Positions 34,801 through 39,673 of a stretch of 64,000 nucleotides of DNA are shown piece by piece. Each line of letters opens with the position of its first letter. Position 1 is the stretch's first letter. The stretch comes from Limnoperna fortunei (Eukaryota > Mollusca > Bivalvia > Mytilida > Modiolidae), in the NCBI GenBank assembly GCA_944474755.1, contig OX104119.1:1-64000 (forward strand), given 5' to 3'. The notes below the pieces were generated by a model, which did no database searches, was not told where the DNA came from, and saw only the letters and a list, made by a program, of their open reading frames with translations. Position numbers and translations under genes: made by a program.

Positions 34801-35283
34801 GTATATTTGAAATACTGCATGCTGGACATGAAGCAGACATCCAATCAAATAACCCTTTTAATTATCTGAAAAATAAAGTCTTTTTGAAATAAAATATCAT
34901 TTTGATATTAGATATGAAATATCCTTATATTATAGAAATTTATGTTTGTTACACAAAGCCTCTGTTAACCTCATGCGTTGATTAATAGTTAAGTTATATC
35001 ACTTGTACATGAGTATAATATGATATGATATGTATGATAGCAGTTTTATGATATCTTGAGGTAATCTATACTTAACACAATATAGAATGCATTTGTTCAG
35101 TATTATATTTTTTTATTGACAGGCAAGAAAAAGATCATCGCTTTTGTAAACAGGCATCCAGAAGTTTTGGCAGATATATCTGATATCAATAAGAAATTAC
35201 AGACAATAAAAAATAAAATTATGAATGAGAGAAATAAAACAAGAAGATTGTACCAAAACAGAATGAATAAATACTGCAACTGA
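1704..35283 (+). CDS. Spliced zinc-finger / tyrosine-recombinase-like host gene (14 exons, whole model)
   Basis: Join of 1704-1809, 2821-2873, 6028-6135, 7745-7991, 12814-14454, 15952-16014, 18674-18730, 20652-20867, 22097-22153, 23244-23339, 25011-25067, 29178-29213, 33320-33427 and 35123-35283. The exons sum to 3006 nt, 1001 codons plus TGA, and all GT..AG junctions agree in phase. Residues: N-terminal segment 1-89, acidic repeat 90-171, C2H2 fingers 184-202 and 266-285, recombinase-like domain about 480-700, linker 719-912, C-terminal domain 913-1001. Codon 934 is TAA, so as read the product stops after 933 residues. The recombinase signature (R538, R662, H688, Y697) is of the kind found in Crypton-type transposons and genes derived from them. 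The introns argue for a host gene, not an active element. Function is unknown; DNA binding in the nucleus is an inference from the fingers and basic linkers. The model rests on splice signals only, and linker exon usage may vary. Confidence 0.72.
2821..2873 (+). CDS. Exon 2 (residues 36-53)
   Basis: Acceptor 'tttttctttacag' and donor GTAAGT are both strong. It enters in phase 1 and leaves in phase 0, which is exactly what joins exon 1 (phase 1) to exon 3 (phase 0). It encodes GSSRMGFIHLEAALMCSF. Confidence 0.6.
2874..6027. other. Intron 2: fold-back element, otherwise unassigned
   Basis: Contains the fold-back element at 4037-4432, two diverged copies of a 45-bp segment near 3428 and 3893, and a (CAAA)n run at about 5138-5160. 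The remainder is AT-rich with no exon or RNA gene that I can support. Confidence 0.5.
4037..4432. mobile_element. Fold-back / MITE-like element
   Basis: The left arm (about 4037-4190) and right arm (about 4285-4432) are imperfect inverted copies over roughly 140-150 bp. Shared stretches include 'tccagatgttaaaaaaca', 'cagttaaactatatata', 'cttaagatatttttc' and 'tgaatataatcatcat'. The loop is about 95 bp and there is no coding sequence. The form is that of a non-autonomous DNA element. Target duplications were not identified. Confidence 0.7.
6028..6135 (+). CDS. Exon 3, acidic (residues 54-89)
   Basis: Acceptor 'tatatttttag', donor GTAAGT, phase 0 at both ends, 36 codons with no stop. The product is acidic (DYVDEILDDDFSFLDLI), a composition seen in activation-type or protein-binding segments. 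That role is inference only. Confidence 0.7.
6136..7744. other. Intron 3
   Basis: Non-coding. It holds the perfect palindrome AATGGGTCAATTGACCCATT at 7099-7118, a G9 run near 7280, and a small imperfect inverted repeat around 'acaaccaatcag' (about 7590-7670) that may be a MITE relic. Confidence 0.5.
7099..7118. repeat. Perfect 20-bp palindrome
   Basis: AATGGGTCAATTGACCCATT is its own reverse complement. It follows 'aactcacct', which resembles the hairpin start of the element at 16401, so it may be a relic of a hairpin-capped repeat. Confidence 0.6.
7745..7991 (+). CDS. Exon 4: acidic EEQ-repeat segment (residues 90-171)
   Basis: Acceptor 'attatcatcag', donor GTATAA, phase 0 in and phase 1 out. 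The second half is a degenerate 8-residue repeat with units such as IEEQVNEA and IEGQVDEV, followed by an Asp/Glu-rich stretch (AEDADDEQ). This gives a strongly acidic, probably helical or coiled-coil segment just before the zinc fingers. The frame joins exon 5 through a split GAA codon. Confidence 0.78.
8543..8752 (-). pseudogene. Fragment of a Harbinger-type Myb/SANT-like protein
   Basis: On the minus strand a frame of about 67 codons reads KKSQIWQIIANKTKS, then KKAFLESKRDSNKTGGGP, ending at TGA (8543-8545). A tryptophan-bearing helix followed by a Lys/Arg-rich helix and the TGGGP motif is characteristic of Myb/SANT-like DNA-binding proteins encoded by PIF/Harbinger transposons and related host genes. 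No start, no transposase and no terminal repeats were found, and it lies inside intron 4. The identification is from memory of the motif, not a search. Confidence 0.45.
8760..10058. other. Part of intron 4 with no recognised feature
   Basis: AT-rich, with a T-run near 9375 and no frame, repeat or RNA gene that I can support. Confidence 0.4.
10067..10636. mobile_element. MITE-like element, about 570 bp
   Basis: The left end (10071-10150) and right end (10555-10636) are imperfect inverted copies of about 80 bp. Each arm contains several copies of a short 'caaattgccgattccca'-like motif. ATATCAGC occurs at both flanks (10059-10066 and 10637-10644), a possible 8-bp target duplication, but about 4 bases on the left do not align, so the ends are approximate. 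There is no coding capacity. Confidence 0.65.
10726..11110. repeat. Diverged local duplications
   Basis: Segments such as 'gtgaatagaatt..ttttataag' and 'aaaattcaggtctgttaa' recur two or three times (near 10726, 10833, 10997 and 11038). This is an old local repeat array leading into the 30-bp minisatellite. Confidence 0.5.
11148..11445. repeat. 30-bp minisatellite, about 10 units
   Basis: The unit is 'gatttactagcaaaattgat' plus 'accaggacta' or 'acaacgacta'. The 30-bp period is a multiple of three, so both strands stay open by chance: leucine/lysine-rich on plus, valine/leucine-rich on minus. The units alternate between 'ccagg' and 'caacg' types, hinting at a dimeric order. Confidence 0.85.
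11690..12185 (-). repeat. SINE-like retroposon, family B, about 500 bp
   Basis: On the minus strand it begins near 'ggatccgggtggctaaaaga', includes 'gtcgtaaaaggcgac', and ends with 'gctgaaatattgctgctcg' and 'ggcgttaaacaccatt' followed by short ATTGA-type repeats. The tail matches that of SINE family A (22554-22821), although the bodies differ. There is no protein-coding capacity. Confidence 0.65.
12186..12813. other. End of intron 4, unassigned
   Basis: AT-rich intronic sequence up to the acceptor 'attttgttgcag' at 12813. Nothing else is recognised. Confidence 0.4.
12814..14454 (+). CDS. Exon 5: two C2H2 zinc fingers and tyrosine-recombinase-like domain (residues 172-718)
   Basis: This is the longest open frame in the window, opened by a split GAA codon and closed in phase 1 at donor GTAAGT. 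Finger 1 is C184-x2-C187-x9-H197-x4-H202. Finger 2 is C266-x2-C269-x7-H277-x3-H281, with a further C285. A helical region follows. The C-terminal half carries the tyrosine recombinase boxes: NARRGGEP (R538 with E541), TDMRHRAST (R662, H663) and HMGHSEEINKHVY (H688, Y697). In the usual R-H/K-R-H-Y set, the His/Lys three positions before the second Arg is T659 here. Most catalytic positions thus survive, but strand transfer cannot be assumed. Crypton-type YR domains are the closest family I know of. Continuing past the donor gives stop TAA at 14487-14489, an intron-retention end. Confidence 0.93.
14455..15951. other. Intron 5, no recognised feature
   Basis: Starts with GTAAGT and ends with 'caatctattgcag'. 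It contains a short (CA)n run near 15557 and no repeat family or coding sequence that I recognise. Confidence 0.5.
15952..16014 (+). CDS. Exon 6, Ser-rich linker (residues 719-739)
   Basis: 63 nt, phase 1 to phase 1, acceptor 'tctattgcag', donor GTATGT. It encodes LPCSSSLSTMYQSGKDSQVTE. It is the first of a series of short symmetric exons that can be skipped or repeated without changing frame. Confidence 0.7.
16401..17980. mobile_element. Hairpin-capped repeat with 164-167 bp internal tandem units
   Basis: The left end is a hairpin, AGCTCA..TGACCC-gaa-GGGTCA..TGAGCT (16401-16431). The right end carries the perfect palindrome AGGCTCTTAAGAGCCT (17961-17976) followed by CTGG. Between them are about eight units, each with 'ggaaattcaaaatgg', 'cttagtttaacatag' and 'ttctctgaaacc'. 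Anchors at 16744, 16911, 17076, 17243, 17407, 17574 and 17740 give steps of 164-167 bp. Units in the middle alternate in two types, a dimeric order of about 332 bp. No protein is encoded. A 3' hairpin before CTRR recalls Helitrons, but that link is unproven. Confidence 0.8.
17985..18112. repeat. Short AT-rich tandem repeat
   Basis: About five diverged units of roughly 26-30 bp containing 'ataacagattattaatttgat', placed directly next to the right end of the hairpin-capped element. Confidence 0.65.
18674..18730 (+). CDS. Exon 7, Asn/Gln-rich linker (residues 740-758)
   Basis: 57 nt, phase 1 to 1. Acceptor 'attattttgtag', donor GTTTGT (weaker). It encodes GLNLQSDLEQNNSNLSQVQ. It is accepted mainly because phase and openness fit the flanking exons. 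Confidence 0.55.
18731..19792. other. Start of intron 7
   Basis: Includes one copy of a dispersed segment beginning 'gttgtaaaccattccctatt' (19098-19157) that recurs near 31957 and 61509 and, more weakly, near 32770. Otherwise featureless. Confidence 0.4.
19793..20241. mobile_element. Hairpin-capped repeat with 168-bp units
   Basis: It begins with a 34-nt hairpin, TATACCCCCC..CAAACTAGTTTG..GGGGGGTATA (19793-19826), then 'gtctgtttgtccatctgtctg'-like sequence. Two copies follow of a 168-bp unit containing 'acatgaag..agtacatcatatgtag' and 'ttcaggggagataattg'. It ends '..ggggggtatccctttgtaag..tgctcacagtccacacttgttat'. The same 3' end occurs at 24053-24170 and 26280-26352. Confidence 0.8.
20652..20867 (+). 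CDS. Exon 8 (residues 759-830); read-through gives a stop at 20938
   Basis: Acceptor 'cttttttcaag', phase 1. The internal donor at 20868 (A|GTAAGA) also leaves phase 1 and gives a 216-nt exon that joins 22097 through AGA. If this donor is not used, the frame runs 23 further codons to TAA at 20936-20938, giving an 853-residue product that lacks the C-terminal domain. The product is acidic and helical (VMEEEHLIEEDEVETIPEKL), with aromatic residues after it. Both fates are plausible. Confidence 0.72.
21015..21299 (-). CDS. Unrecognised coding-like stretch on the minus strand
   Basis: On the minus strand, after 'tttttaatag' (acceptor-like), an open frame of about 93 codons runs VETHKVNKTSIKRYTDLQD..PSWIRFREGYYKDQTKRCIEQ..LAAFYVGQAAYAKSTILELM and stops at TAA (21015-21017). 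The residue mix, with Trp, Tyr, Cys and few low-complexity runs, is more protein-like than the AT-rich surroundings. There is no ATG start, so it could be a terminal exon of an antisense gene, a pseudogene fragment or chance. It lies in the intron between exons 8 and 9. I do not recognise the family. Confidence 0.35.
21806..21954 (+). CDS. Possible alternative terminal exon A
   Basis: Acceptor 'tagtttgctttgtacag' in phase 1, then 48 open codons (NFESDFYAKEGLTVTLPLL.. to ..QQINKSEVV) and TGA at 21952-21954. An AATAAA signal lies at 22052-22057, about 98 nt after the stop. It would splice in frame from exon 7 or exon 8. The protein-like composition and well-placed poly(A) signal favour a real alternative 3' end; without transcripts this stays tentative. 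Confidence 0.42.
22052..22057 (+). terminator. Poly(A) signal AATAAA for possible terminal exon A
   Basis: AATAAA lies 98 nt after the TGA of the exon at 21806-21954 and before the acceptor of exon 9. It would be used only by the short transcript form. Confidence 0.35.
22097..22153 (+). CDS. Exon 9, basic linker, duplicate copy 1 (residues 831-849)
   Basis: 57 nt, phase 1 to 1, acceptor 'ttttctttcag', donor GTACTA. It encodes IPTRKQNRGLKELKRKRT, Lys/Arg-rich with a bipartite nuclear-localisation look. A near-identical exon sits at 25011-25067, part of a tandem duplication. Confidence 0.7.
22283..22950. repeat. Hairpin-type repeat interrupted by a SINE
   Basis: Starts with 'attataccccc..gagggggctatattg', then two units sharing 'aacagattt.tgtgcttctact', 'agcatgatgagttgtac' and 'cagttatct.cttcctgtttt'. 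The SINE at 22554-22821 is inserted at the border of the two units. Confidence 0.7.
22554..22821 (+). mobile_element. Complete tRNA-type SINE, family A, with 13-bp target duplication
   Basis: The tRNA-like head starts ggggcctcgg. It carries A-box TGGCCGAGTGG (22564-22574) and B-box GGTTCGATTCT (22628-22638), resembling the head of tRNA-Leu/Ser. A conserved body and the tail 'gctgaaaaaattgctgaaag' plus 'tggcgttaaaacacca' and (CAAA)n follow. CATAACAGATTTC occurs at 22541-22553 and 22822-22834, so both ends are exact. The perfect duplication argues for a fairly recent insertion. The A and B boxes are internal RNA polymerase III promoter elements. Confidence 0.92.
23244..23339 (+). CDS. Exon 10, acidic linker, duplicate copy 1 (residues 850-881)
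   Basis: 96 nt, phase 1 to 1. Acceptor 'tttctttccttag', donor GTATTT. It encodes VIRDSSDSEYEQDEDEATSD followed by SFEPVESDASMK, a Ser/Asp/Glu segment of casein-kinase-2-site type. The second copy at 27287-27382 has lost its acceptor AG. Confidence 0.75.
23409..23800. repeat. Hairpin-type repeat fragment
   Basis: Begins 'gaaaaagagggggtatattgg', with two diverged units sharing 'tgaccttac.atg.tgtcct', 'actgatttca' and 'tcacatatct'. It is a degraded member of the 'gggggtata' repeat group. Confidence 0.55.
23846..23910 (+). CDS. Possible stop-ended exon C, copy 1
   Basis: Acceptor 'tgtttttccag', phase 1, 21 codons (DKQPLEIFTLQYFVFLKK..) then TAG at 23908-23910. Copy 2 at 27519-27619 stays open for 12 more codons. 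It could be an alternative terminal exon spliced from exon 10, or just intronic sequence shared by the duplication. Confidence 0.25.
24053..24170. repeat. 3' fragment of a hairpin-capped repeat
   Basis: Matches the end of the element at 19793-20241 ('gctgtcggatattattcagg', 'gtatccctttgtgagc') and contains the perfect palindrome GTGAGCATGCTCAC before 'agtccacacttgttat'. Confidence 0.75.
25011..25067 (+). CDS. Exon 11, basic linker, duplicate copy 2 (residues 882-900)
   Basis: 57 nt, phase 1 to 1, acceptor 'gttttttttccag', donor GTACTA. It encodes ALPTRKHNRGFKELKRKRT, differing from exon 9 by only a few residues. Splice sites and frame are intact, so the gene can include both copies or either one. 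Confidence 0.68.
25724..25743. repeat. Perfect 20-bp palindrome in an AATAAC-rich cluster
   Basis: AATAACTACATGTAGTTATT is self-complementary. A second palindrome, AATAACTAGTTATT, follows about 40 bp on, and 'ataact' recurs through 25670-25860. Probably a degraded fold-back element. Confidence 0.55.
26061..26352. repeat. Hairpin-type repeat
   Basis: Starts 'attatacccctgcttcaaag' / 'agtggtatactg' and ends '..gtaagcaatagctcacagtc' / 'cacacttatt', the same start and end modules as at 19793-20241 around a different, shorter body. Confidence 0.7.
27287..27382 (+). pseudogene. Acidic linker exon, copy 2, with destroyed splice acceptor
   Basis: This is a 96-nt near-identical copy of exon 10 with one amino-acid change seen (DED to DEG) and an intact donor GTATTT. 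The acceptor reads ..CCTTAT where copy 1 has ..CCTTAG, so position 27286 is T instead of G. The next AG (27291-27292) would remove 7 nt and break the frame. The AG upstream in 'aatgaag' would need a phase 0 donor, while all neighbours are phase 1. It is therefore probably skipped. Confidence 0.75.
27519..27619 (+). CDS. Possible stop-ended exon C, copy 2
   Basis: Acceptor 'tgcttttacag', phase 1, 33 codons (DKQPIEISTLQYFVFLKKI.. to ..VKANESQ) then TAG at 27617-27619. AATAAA follows about 165 nt later. Its upstream partner exon in copy 2 has lost its acceptor, so it would have to splice from exon 11. Tentative. Confidence 0.27.
27822..28300. repeat. Dispersed repeat, copy 1
   Basis: Matches 32355-32713 in order: 'gtgtccatcc', 'cacaatc.aatttgta', 'caaaagattacttgaaa'-like, 'aggt.aaggtaaaaatt'-like, 'cctgtaggct', 'ggggtatcattta'-like. 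An old element of unknown class. Confidence 0.6.
28309..29012. mobile_element. Hairpin-type repeat with 161-bp units
   Basis: Begins 'aataccccgctcaacagagt' / 'cgggggtatatag', then 'ccgtcggtccgtccattcgt'. Four tandem units follow with 'aaactttgggatattg' at 28431, 28592, 28753 and 28914 (steps of exactly 161), each also with 'aaatttcaaggtcacagtcc'. The 3' end fades into a T-run near 29012. Confidence 0.8.
29178..29213 (+). CDS. Exon 12, basic mini-exon (residues 901-912)
   Basis: Only 36 nt, phase 1 to 1, acceptor 'attatttcag', donor GTAAAT. It encodes DAAKVSKGHFKK. It is accepted because both splice sites are good and it connects in frame to exon 13. Confidence 0.6.
29214..33319. other. Intron 12
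   Basis: AT-rich. It holds two copies of the dispersed 'gtaaaccattcc'-type segment (about 31957-32016, weaker at 32770), repeat copy 2 at 32355-32713 and a G9 run near 31030. No coding sequence is recognised. Confidence 0.45.
32355..32713. repeat. Dispersed repeat, copy 2
   Basis: Collinear with 27822-28300, both ending in 'ggt.gggt..ggtatcattta' plus 'gtcc.attaga'. Same orientation. Confidence 0.6.
33320..33427 (+). CDS. Exon 13: start of C-terminal domain, interrupted by TAA (residues 913-948)
   Basis: 108 nt, phase 1 to 1, acceptor 'tttgatttcag', donor GTAAGC. It reads ARAYVQWNEKDQRIVKEFFYE, then TAA (33382-33384), then IMDTSSLDSKGSLPG into exon 14. The sequence on both sides of the stop is in one frame and fits a domain I recall from other animal proteins of this type (W..E...V..FF..I....LPGK..I..F). 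The stop therefore falls inside a domain, not at its end. It may be a mutation, an allele or a base error. If real, the product ends at residue 933. Confidence 0.75.
33382..33384 (+). other. In-frame TAA inside exon 13
   Basis: Codon 934 of the model. The flanking splice sites and the frame beyond it are intact for another 67 codons. Confidence 0.85.
33704..33947. mobile_element. Short fold-back element
   Basis: 39-bp arms (33704-33742 and 33909-33947) are inverted copies with about three mismatches, starting 'agctggacatttaaa' and ending 'gactca'. The loop is about 166 bp. No coding sequence. Confidence 0.8.
34042..34704. mobile_element. hAT-type non-autonomous element
   Basis: The ends are TAGGGCTGTAACGATA on the left and TAGAGGTGAAACAATT on the right (reverse complement), flanked by CCAAGCCC (34034-34041) and CCAAACCC (34705-34712), an 8-bp target duplication with one change. 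The subterminal 'gatacgatatgtatcacgat' and 'tcgatagatttcgat' motifs are typical of hAT MITEs with 'ctgtaacgata' ends. No transposase. Confidence 0.65.
35123..35283 (+). CDS. Exon 14: end of C-terminal domain and final stop (residues 949-1001)
   Basis: Acceptor 'tttttattgacag', phase 1. It encodes GKKKIIAFVNRHPEVLADI and then a Lys/Arg-rich helix (KKLQTIKNKIMNERNKTRR) up to TGA at 35281-35283. The PGK junction with exon 13 and the following Pro-Glu-Leu fit the same domain. A donor-like AG|GTATGA follows the stop by three bases, so the 3' UTR may be spliced. Confidence 0.8.
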
Positions 35284-35509
35284 AGGTATGATAATATATG
35301 GTTAAAGTCCTGTATGAAAATTGTACTAAATATTAAAATGAATTTATTTTATATATAGATGACTTGCTATAATTTTTAAAGCATGAAACTTTATGAAAAA
35401 AAAATGTAAATATTATTCTGATGAAAAAGTTCTTATACCTAAAAGAGCGTTAAACTTTTGTTGTCATCTTTCACTTTTTGAAACAAAATTATGAATAGTA
35501 ATTAAATGA

Positions 35510-35520
35510 AATAAAATAAA
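35510..35520 (+). terminator. Poly(A) signals for the full-length transcript
   Basis: Two overlapping AATAAA motifs (35510-35515 and 35515-35520) lie about 227 nt after the final stop and just before the satellite array. Confidence 0.5.
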
Positions 35521-37909
35521 CTATATTTCAGTGAGTTCTTGAGTACTTAAGCCCCTTTGTCTGATGAACAATATGTTTGAGAGAAATCAAGGTTTGTCTT
35601 CTACTTCACCGCCAACAGTCATCTACCTGACTTCACCATCTGTCATTATGGTTTGATGTGCCCAGCTACACCATCTGTCATCATGGTTTGATGTACCTGA
35701 CTACCATCTGTCATCATGGTTAGATGTACCTGACTACACCATCTGTTGTCAAGTTTGATATACCTGACTATACCATCTGTCATCATGGTTTGATGTACCT
35801 GACAACACCATCTGTCATCATGGTTTGATGTATCTCACTGCACCATCTGTCATCAAGTTTGATGTACCTGACTATACCATCTGTCATCATGGTTTGATGT
35901 ACCTGACAACACCATCTGTCATCATGGTTTGATGTACCTGACAACACCATCTGTCATCATGGTTTGATGTATCTCACTGCACCATCTGTCATCATGGTTT
36001 GATGTACCTGACAACACCATCTGTCATCATGGTTTGATGTATCTCACTGCACCATCTGTCATCAAGTTTGATGTACCTGACTATACCATCTGTCATCATG
36101 GTTAGATAAACCTGACTTACCATCAGTCATCATGGTTTGATGTGCCTGACAACACCATCTGTCATCATGGTTAGATAAACCTGACTTACCATCAGTCATC
36201 ATGGTTTGATGTGCCTGACAACACCATCTGTCATGGCTTGATGTGCTTCTCAACACCATCTTTCATCATGGTTTGATGTGCCTGACTACACCATCTGTCA
36301 TCATGGTTTTGATGTGCCTGACTTACCATCAGTCATCATGGTTTGTTGTGCCTGACAACATCATCTGTCATCATTGTTTGATGTTCCTGACAACACCATC
36401 TTTCATCATGGTTTGATGTGCCTGACTACACCATTTGTCATCATGGTTTGATGTGCCTGACTACACCATCTGTCATCATGGTTTGATGTGCCTGACTACA
36501 CCATCTGTCATCATCGTTTGATGTGCCTGACTACACCATCTGTCATCATGGTTTGATGTGCCTGACAACACCATCTGTCGTTATGGTTTGATGTGCCTTA
36601 CAACACCATCTTTCATCATGGTTTGATGTGCCTGACTAAACCATCAGTCATTATGGTTTGTTGTGCCTGACAACACCATTTGTCATGGCTTGATGTGCTT
36701 CTCAACACCATTTGTCATCATGGTTTGATGTGCCTGACTACACCATCTGTCATCATGGTTTGATGTGCCTGACTACACCATCTGTCATCATCGTTTGATG
36801 TGCCTGACTACACCATCTGTCATCATGGTTTGATGTGCCTGACAACACCATCTGTCGTTATGGTTTGATGTGCCTTACAACACCATCTTTCATCATGGTT
36901 TGATGTGCCTGACTAAACCATCAGTCATCATGGTTTGATGTGCCTGACAACACCATCTGTCATGGCTTGATGTGCTTCTCAACACCATCTTTCATCATGG
37001 TTTGATGTGCCTGACTACACCATCTGTCATCATGGTTAGATAAACCTGACTTACCATCAGTCATCATGGTTTGTTGTGCCTGACAACACCATCTGTCATC
37101 ATTGTTTGATGTTCCTGACAACACCATCTTTCATCATGGTTTGATGTGCCTGACTACACCATTTGTCATCATGGTTTGATGTGCCTGACTACACCATCTG
37201 TCATCATGGTTTGATGTGCCTGACTACACCATCTGTCATCATCGTTTGATGTGCCTGACTACACCATCTGTCATCATGGTTTGATGTGTCTGACAACACC
37301 ATCTGTCGTTATGGTTTGATGTGCCTTACAACACCATCTTTCATCATGGTTTGATGTGCCTGACTAAACCATCAGTCATTATGGTTTGTTGTGCCTGACA
37401 ACACCATCTGTCATCATTGTTTGATGTTCCTGACTGCACCATCTGTCATGATAGTTAGATGTACCTGACTTCACCATCAGTCATCATGGTTTGATGTGCC
37501 TGACAACACCATCTGTCATCATGGCTTGATGTGCTTCTCAACACCATCTGTCATCATGTTTTAATATGCCTGACTAAACCATCTGTCATCATGGTTTGAC
37601 GTGCCCAAATACACCATCTGTCATCCAAGTTTGATGTGCCTTACTCACCATCTGTCATCATGGTTTGATTTGCCTGACAACACCATCTGTCATCATGGTT
37701 TGATGTACCTGACTTCATCATCAGTCATCATGGTCTAATGTGCCTGACTGAACCCCCATTTGTCATCAAGTTTGATATACCTGATTAAACCATCTGTCAT
37801 TATGGTTAGGTATGCTTGCCTTAACCATCTGTCATAATGGCTTGATGTGATTCTCAACACCATCTGTCGTCATGGTTTGATGTGCCTGACAACACCATCG
37901 GTCATTTTG

Positions 37910-38190
37910 ATGTGCCTGACTACACCATCTGTCATAATGGTTTTGATGTGCCTGACTACACCATCTGTCATAATGGTTTTGATGTGCCTAACTACACCAT
38001 CTGTCATCATGGTTTTGATGTGCCTGACTACACCATCTGTCATAATGGTTTTGATGTGCCTGACTACACCATCTGTCATCATGGTTTGATGTTCCTGACA
38101 ACACCATCTGTCATCATGGTTTTGATATGCCTGACTACACCATCTGTCATCATGGTTTTGATGTGCCTGACTACACAATCTGTCATCATG
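37910..38190 (+). repeat. 36-bp variant block in the satellite
   Basis: Here most units have 'ggttttgatg' (one extra T), giving 36 bp. Because 36 is a multiple of three, the frames stay open (VLMCLTTPSVIM repeated). This explains the apparent proteins here; they are not genes. Confidence 0.85.
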
Positions 38191-39673
38191 GTTTGATGTG
38201 CCTGACTACACCATCTGTCATCATGGTTTGATGTGCCTGACTACACCATCTGTCATCATGGTTTGATGTTCCTGACAACACCATCTGTCATCATGGTTTT
38301 GATGTGCCTGACTGCACCATCTGTCATCAAGTTTGATGTACCGTACTATACCATCTGTCATCATGGTTTGATGAACCTGACAACACTATCTGTCATCATG
38401 GTTTAATGTATCTCACTGCACCATCTGTCATCAAGTTTGATGTACCTGACTATACCATCTGTCATCATGGTTAGATGTTCCTGACTACACCATCTGTTGT
38501 CATGGTTTTGATGTGGCTGACGTCACCATCAGTCATTATAGTTTCATGTGCCTGACAACACCATATGTCATCATGGCTTGATGGGCTTCGGAACACCATC
38601 TGTCATCATGTTTTAATATGCCTGACTAAACCATCTGTCATCATGGTTTGATGTGCCCAAATACACCATCTGTCATCCAAGTTTGATGTGTCTTACTCAC
38701 CATCAGTCATCATGGTTTGATGTGCCTGACAACACCATCTGTCATCATGGTTTGATGTACCTGACTACACCATCTGTCATCATGGTTTGATGTGCCCAAA
38801 TACACCATCTGTCATCCAAGTTTGATGTGCCTTACTCACCAACTGACATCATGGTTAGATGTACCTGACTTCATCATCAGTCATCATGGTCTAATGTGCC
38901 TGACTAAACCCCCATTTGTCATCAAGATAGATGTACCTGATTAAACCATCTGTCACTTTGGTTAGGTATGTTTGACTTAACCATCTGTCATAATGGCTTG
39001 ATGTGATTCTCAACACCATCTGTCGTCAGGGTTTGATGTGCCTGACTACACCATCTGTCATCATGGTTTGATGTTCCTGACTACACCATCTGTCATCATG
39101 GTTTGATGTTCCTGACTACACCATCTGTCATCATGGTTTGATGTGACTGACAACAATGCCTGTCATTATGGTTTGATGTGTCTTACAACACCATCTTTCA
39201 TCATGGTTTGATGTGCCTGACTAAACCATCAGTCATTATGGTTTGTTGTGCCTGACAACACCATCTGTCATCATTGTTTGATGTTCCTGACAACACCATC
39301 TTTCATCATGGTTTGATGTACCTGTCTACACCATCTGTCATCATGGTTTAATGTGCCTGACTACACCATCAGTCATCATGGTTTGATGTTCCTGAAAACA
39401 GCATCAGTCATCATGATTTGATGTTCCTGACAACACCATCTTTCATCATGGTTTGATGTACCTGTCTACACCATCTGTCATCATGGTTTAATGTGCCTGA
39501 CTACACCATCTGGCATCATGGTTTAATGTACCTGACTACACTATCAGTCATCATGATTTGATGTTCCTGCAAACACCATCTGTCATCATGGTTTATGTAC
39601 CTCTTTACACCATCTGTCATCATGGCTTTATGTGCTTAACACCATCTGTCATCATGGTTTGATGTGCCTGACT

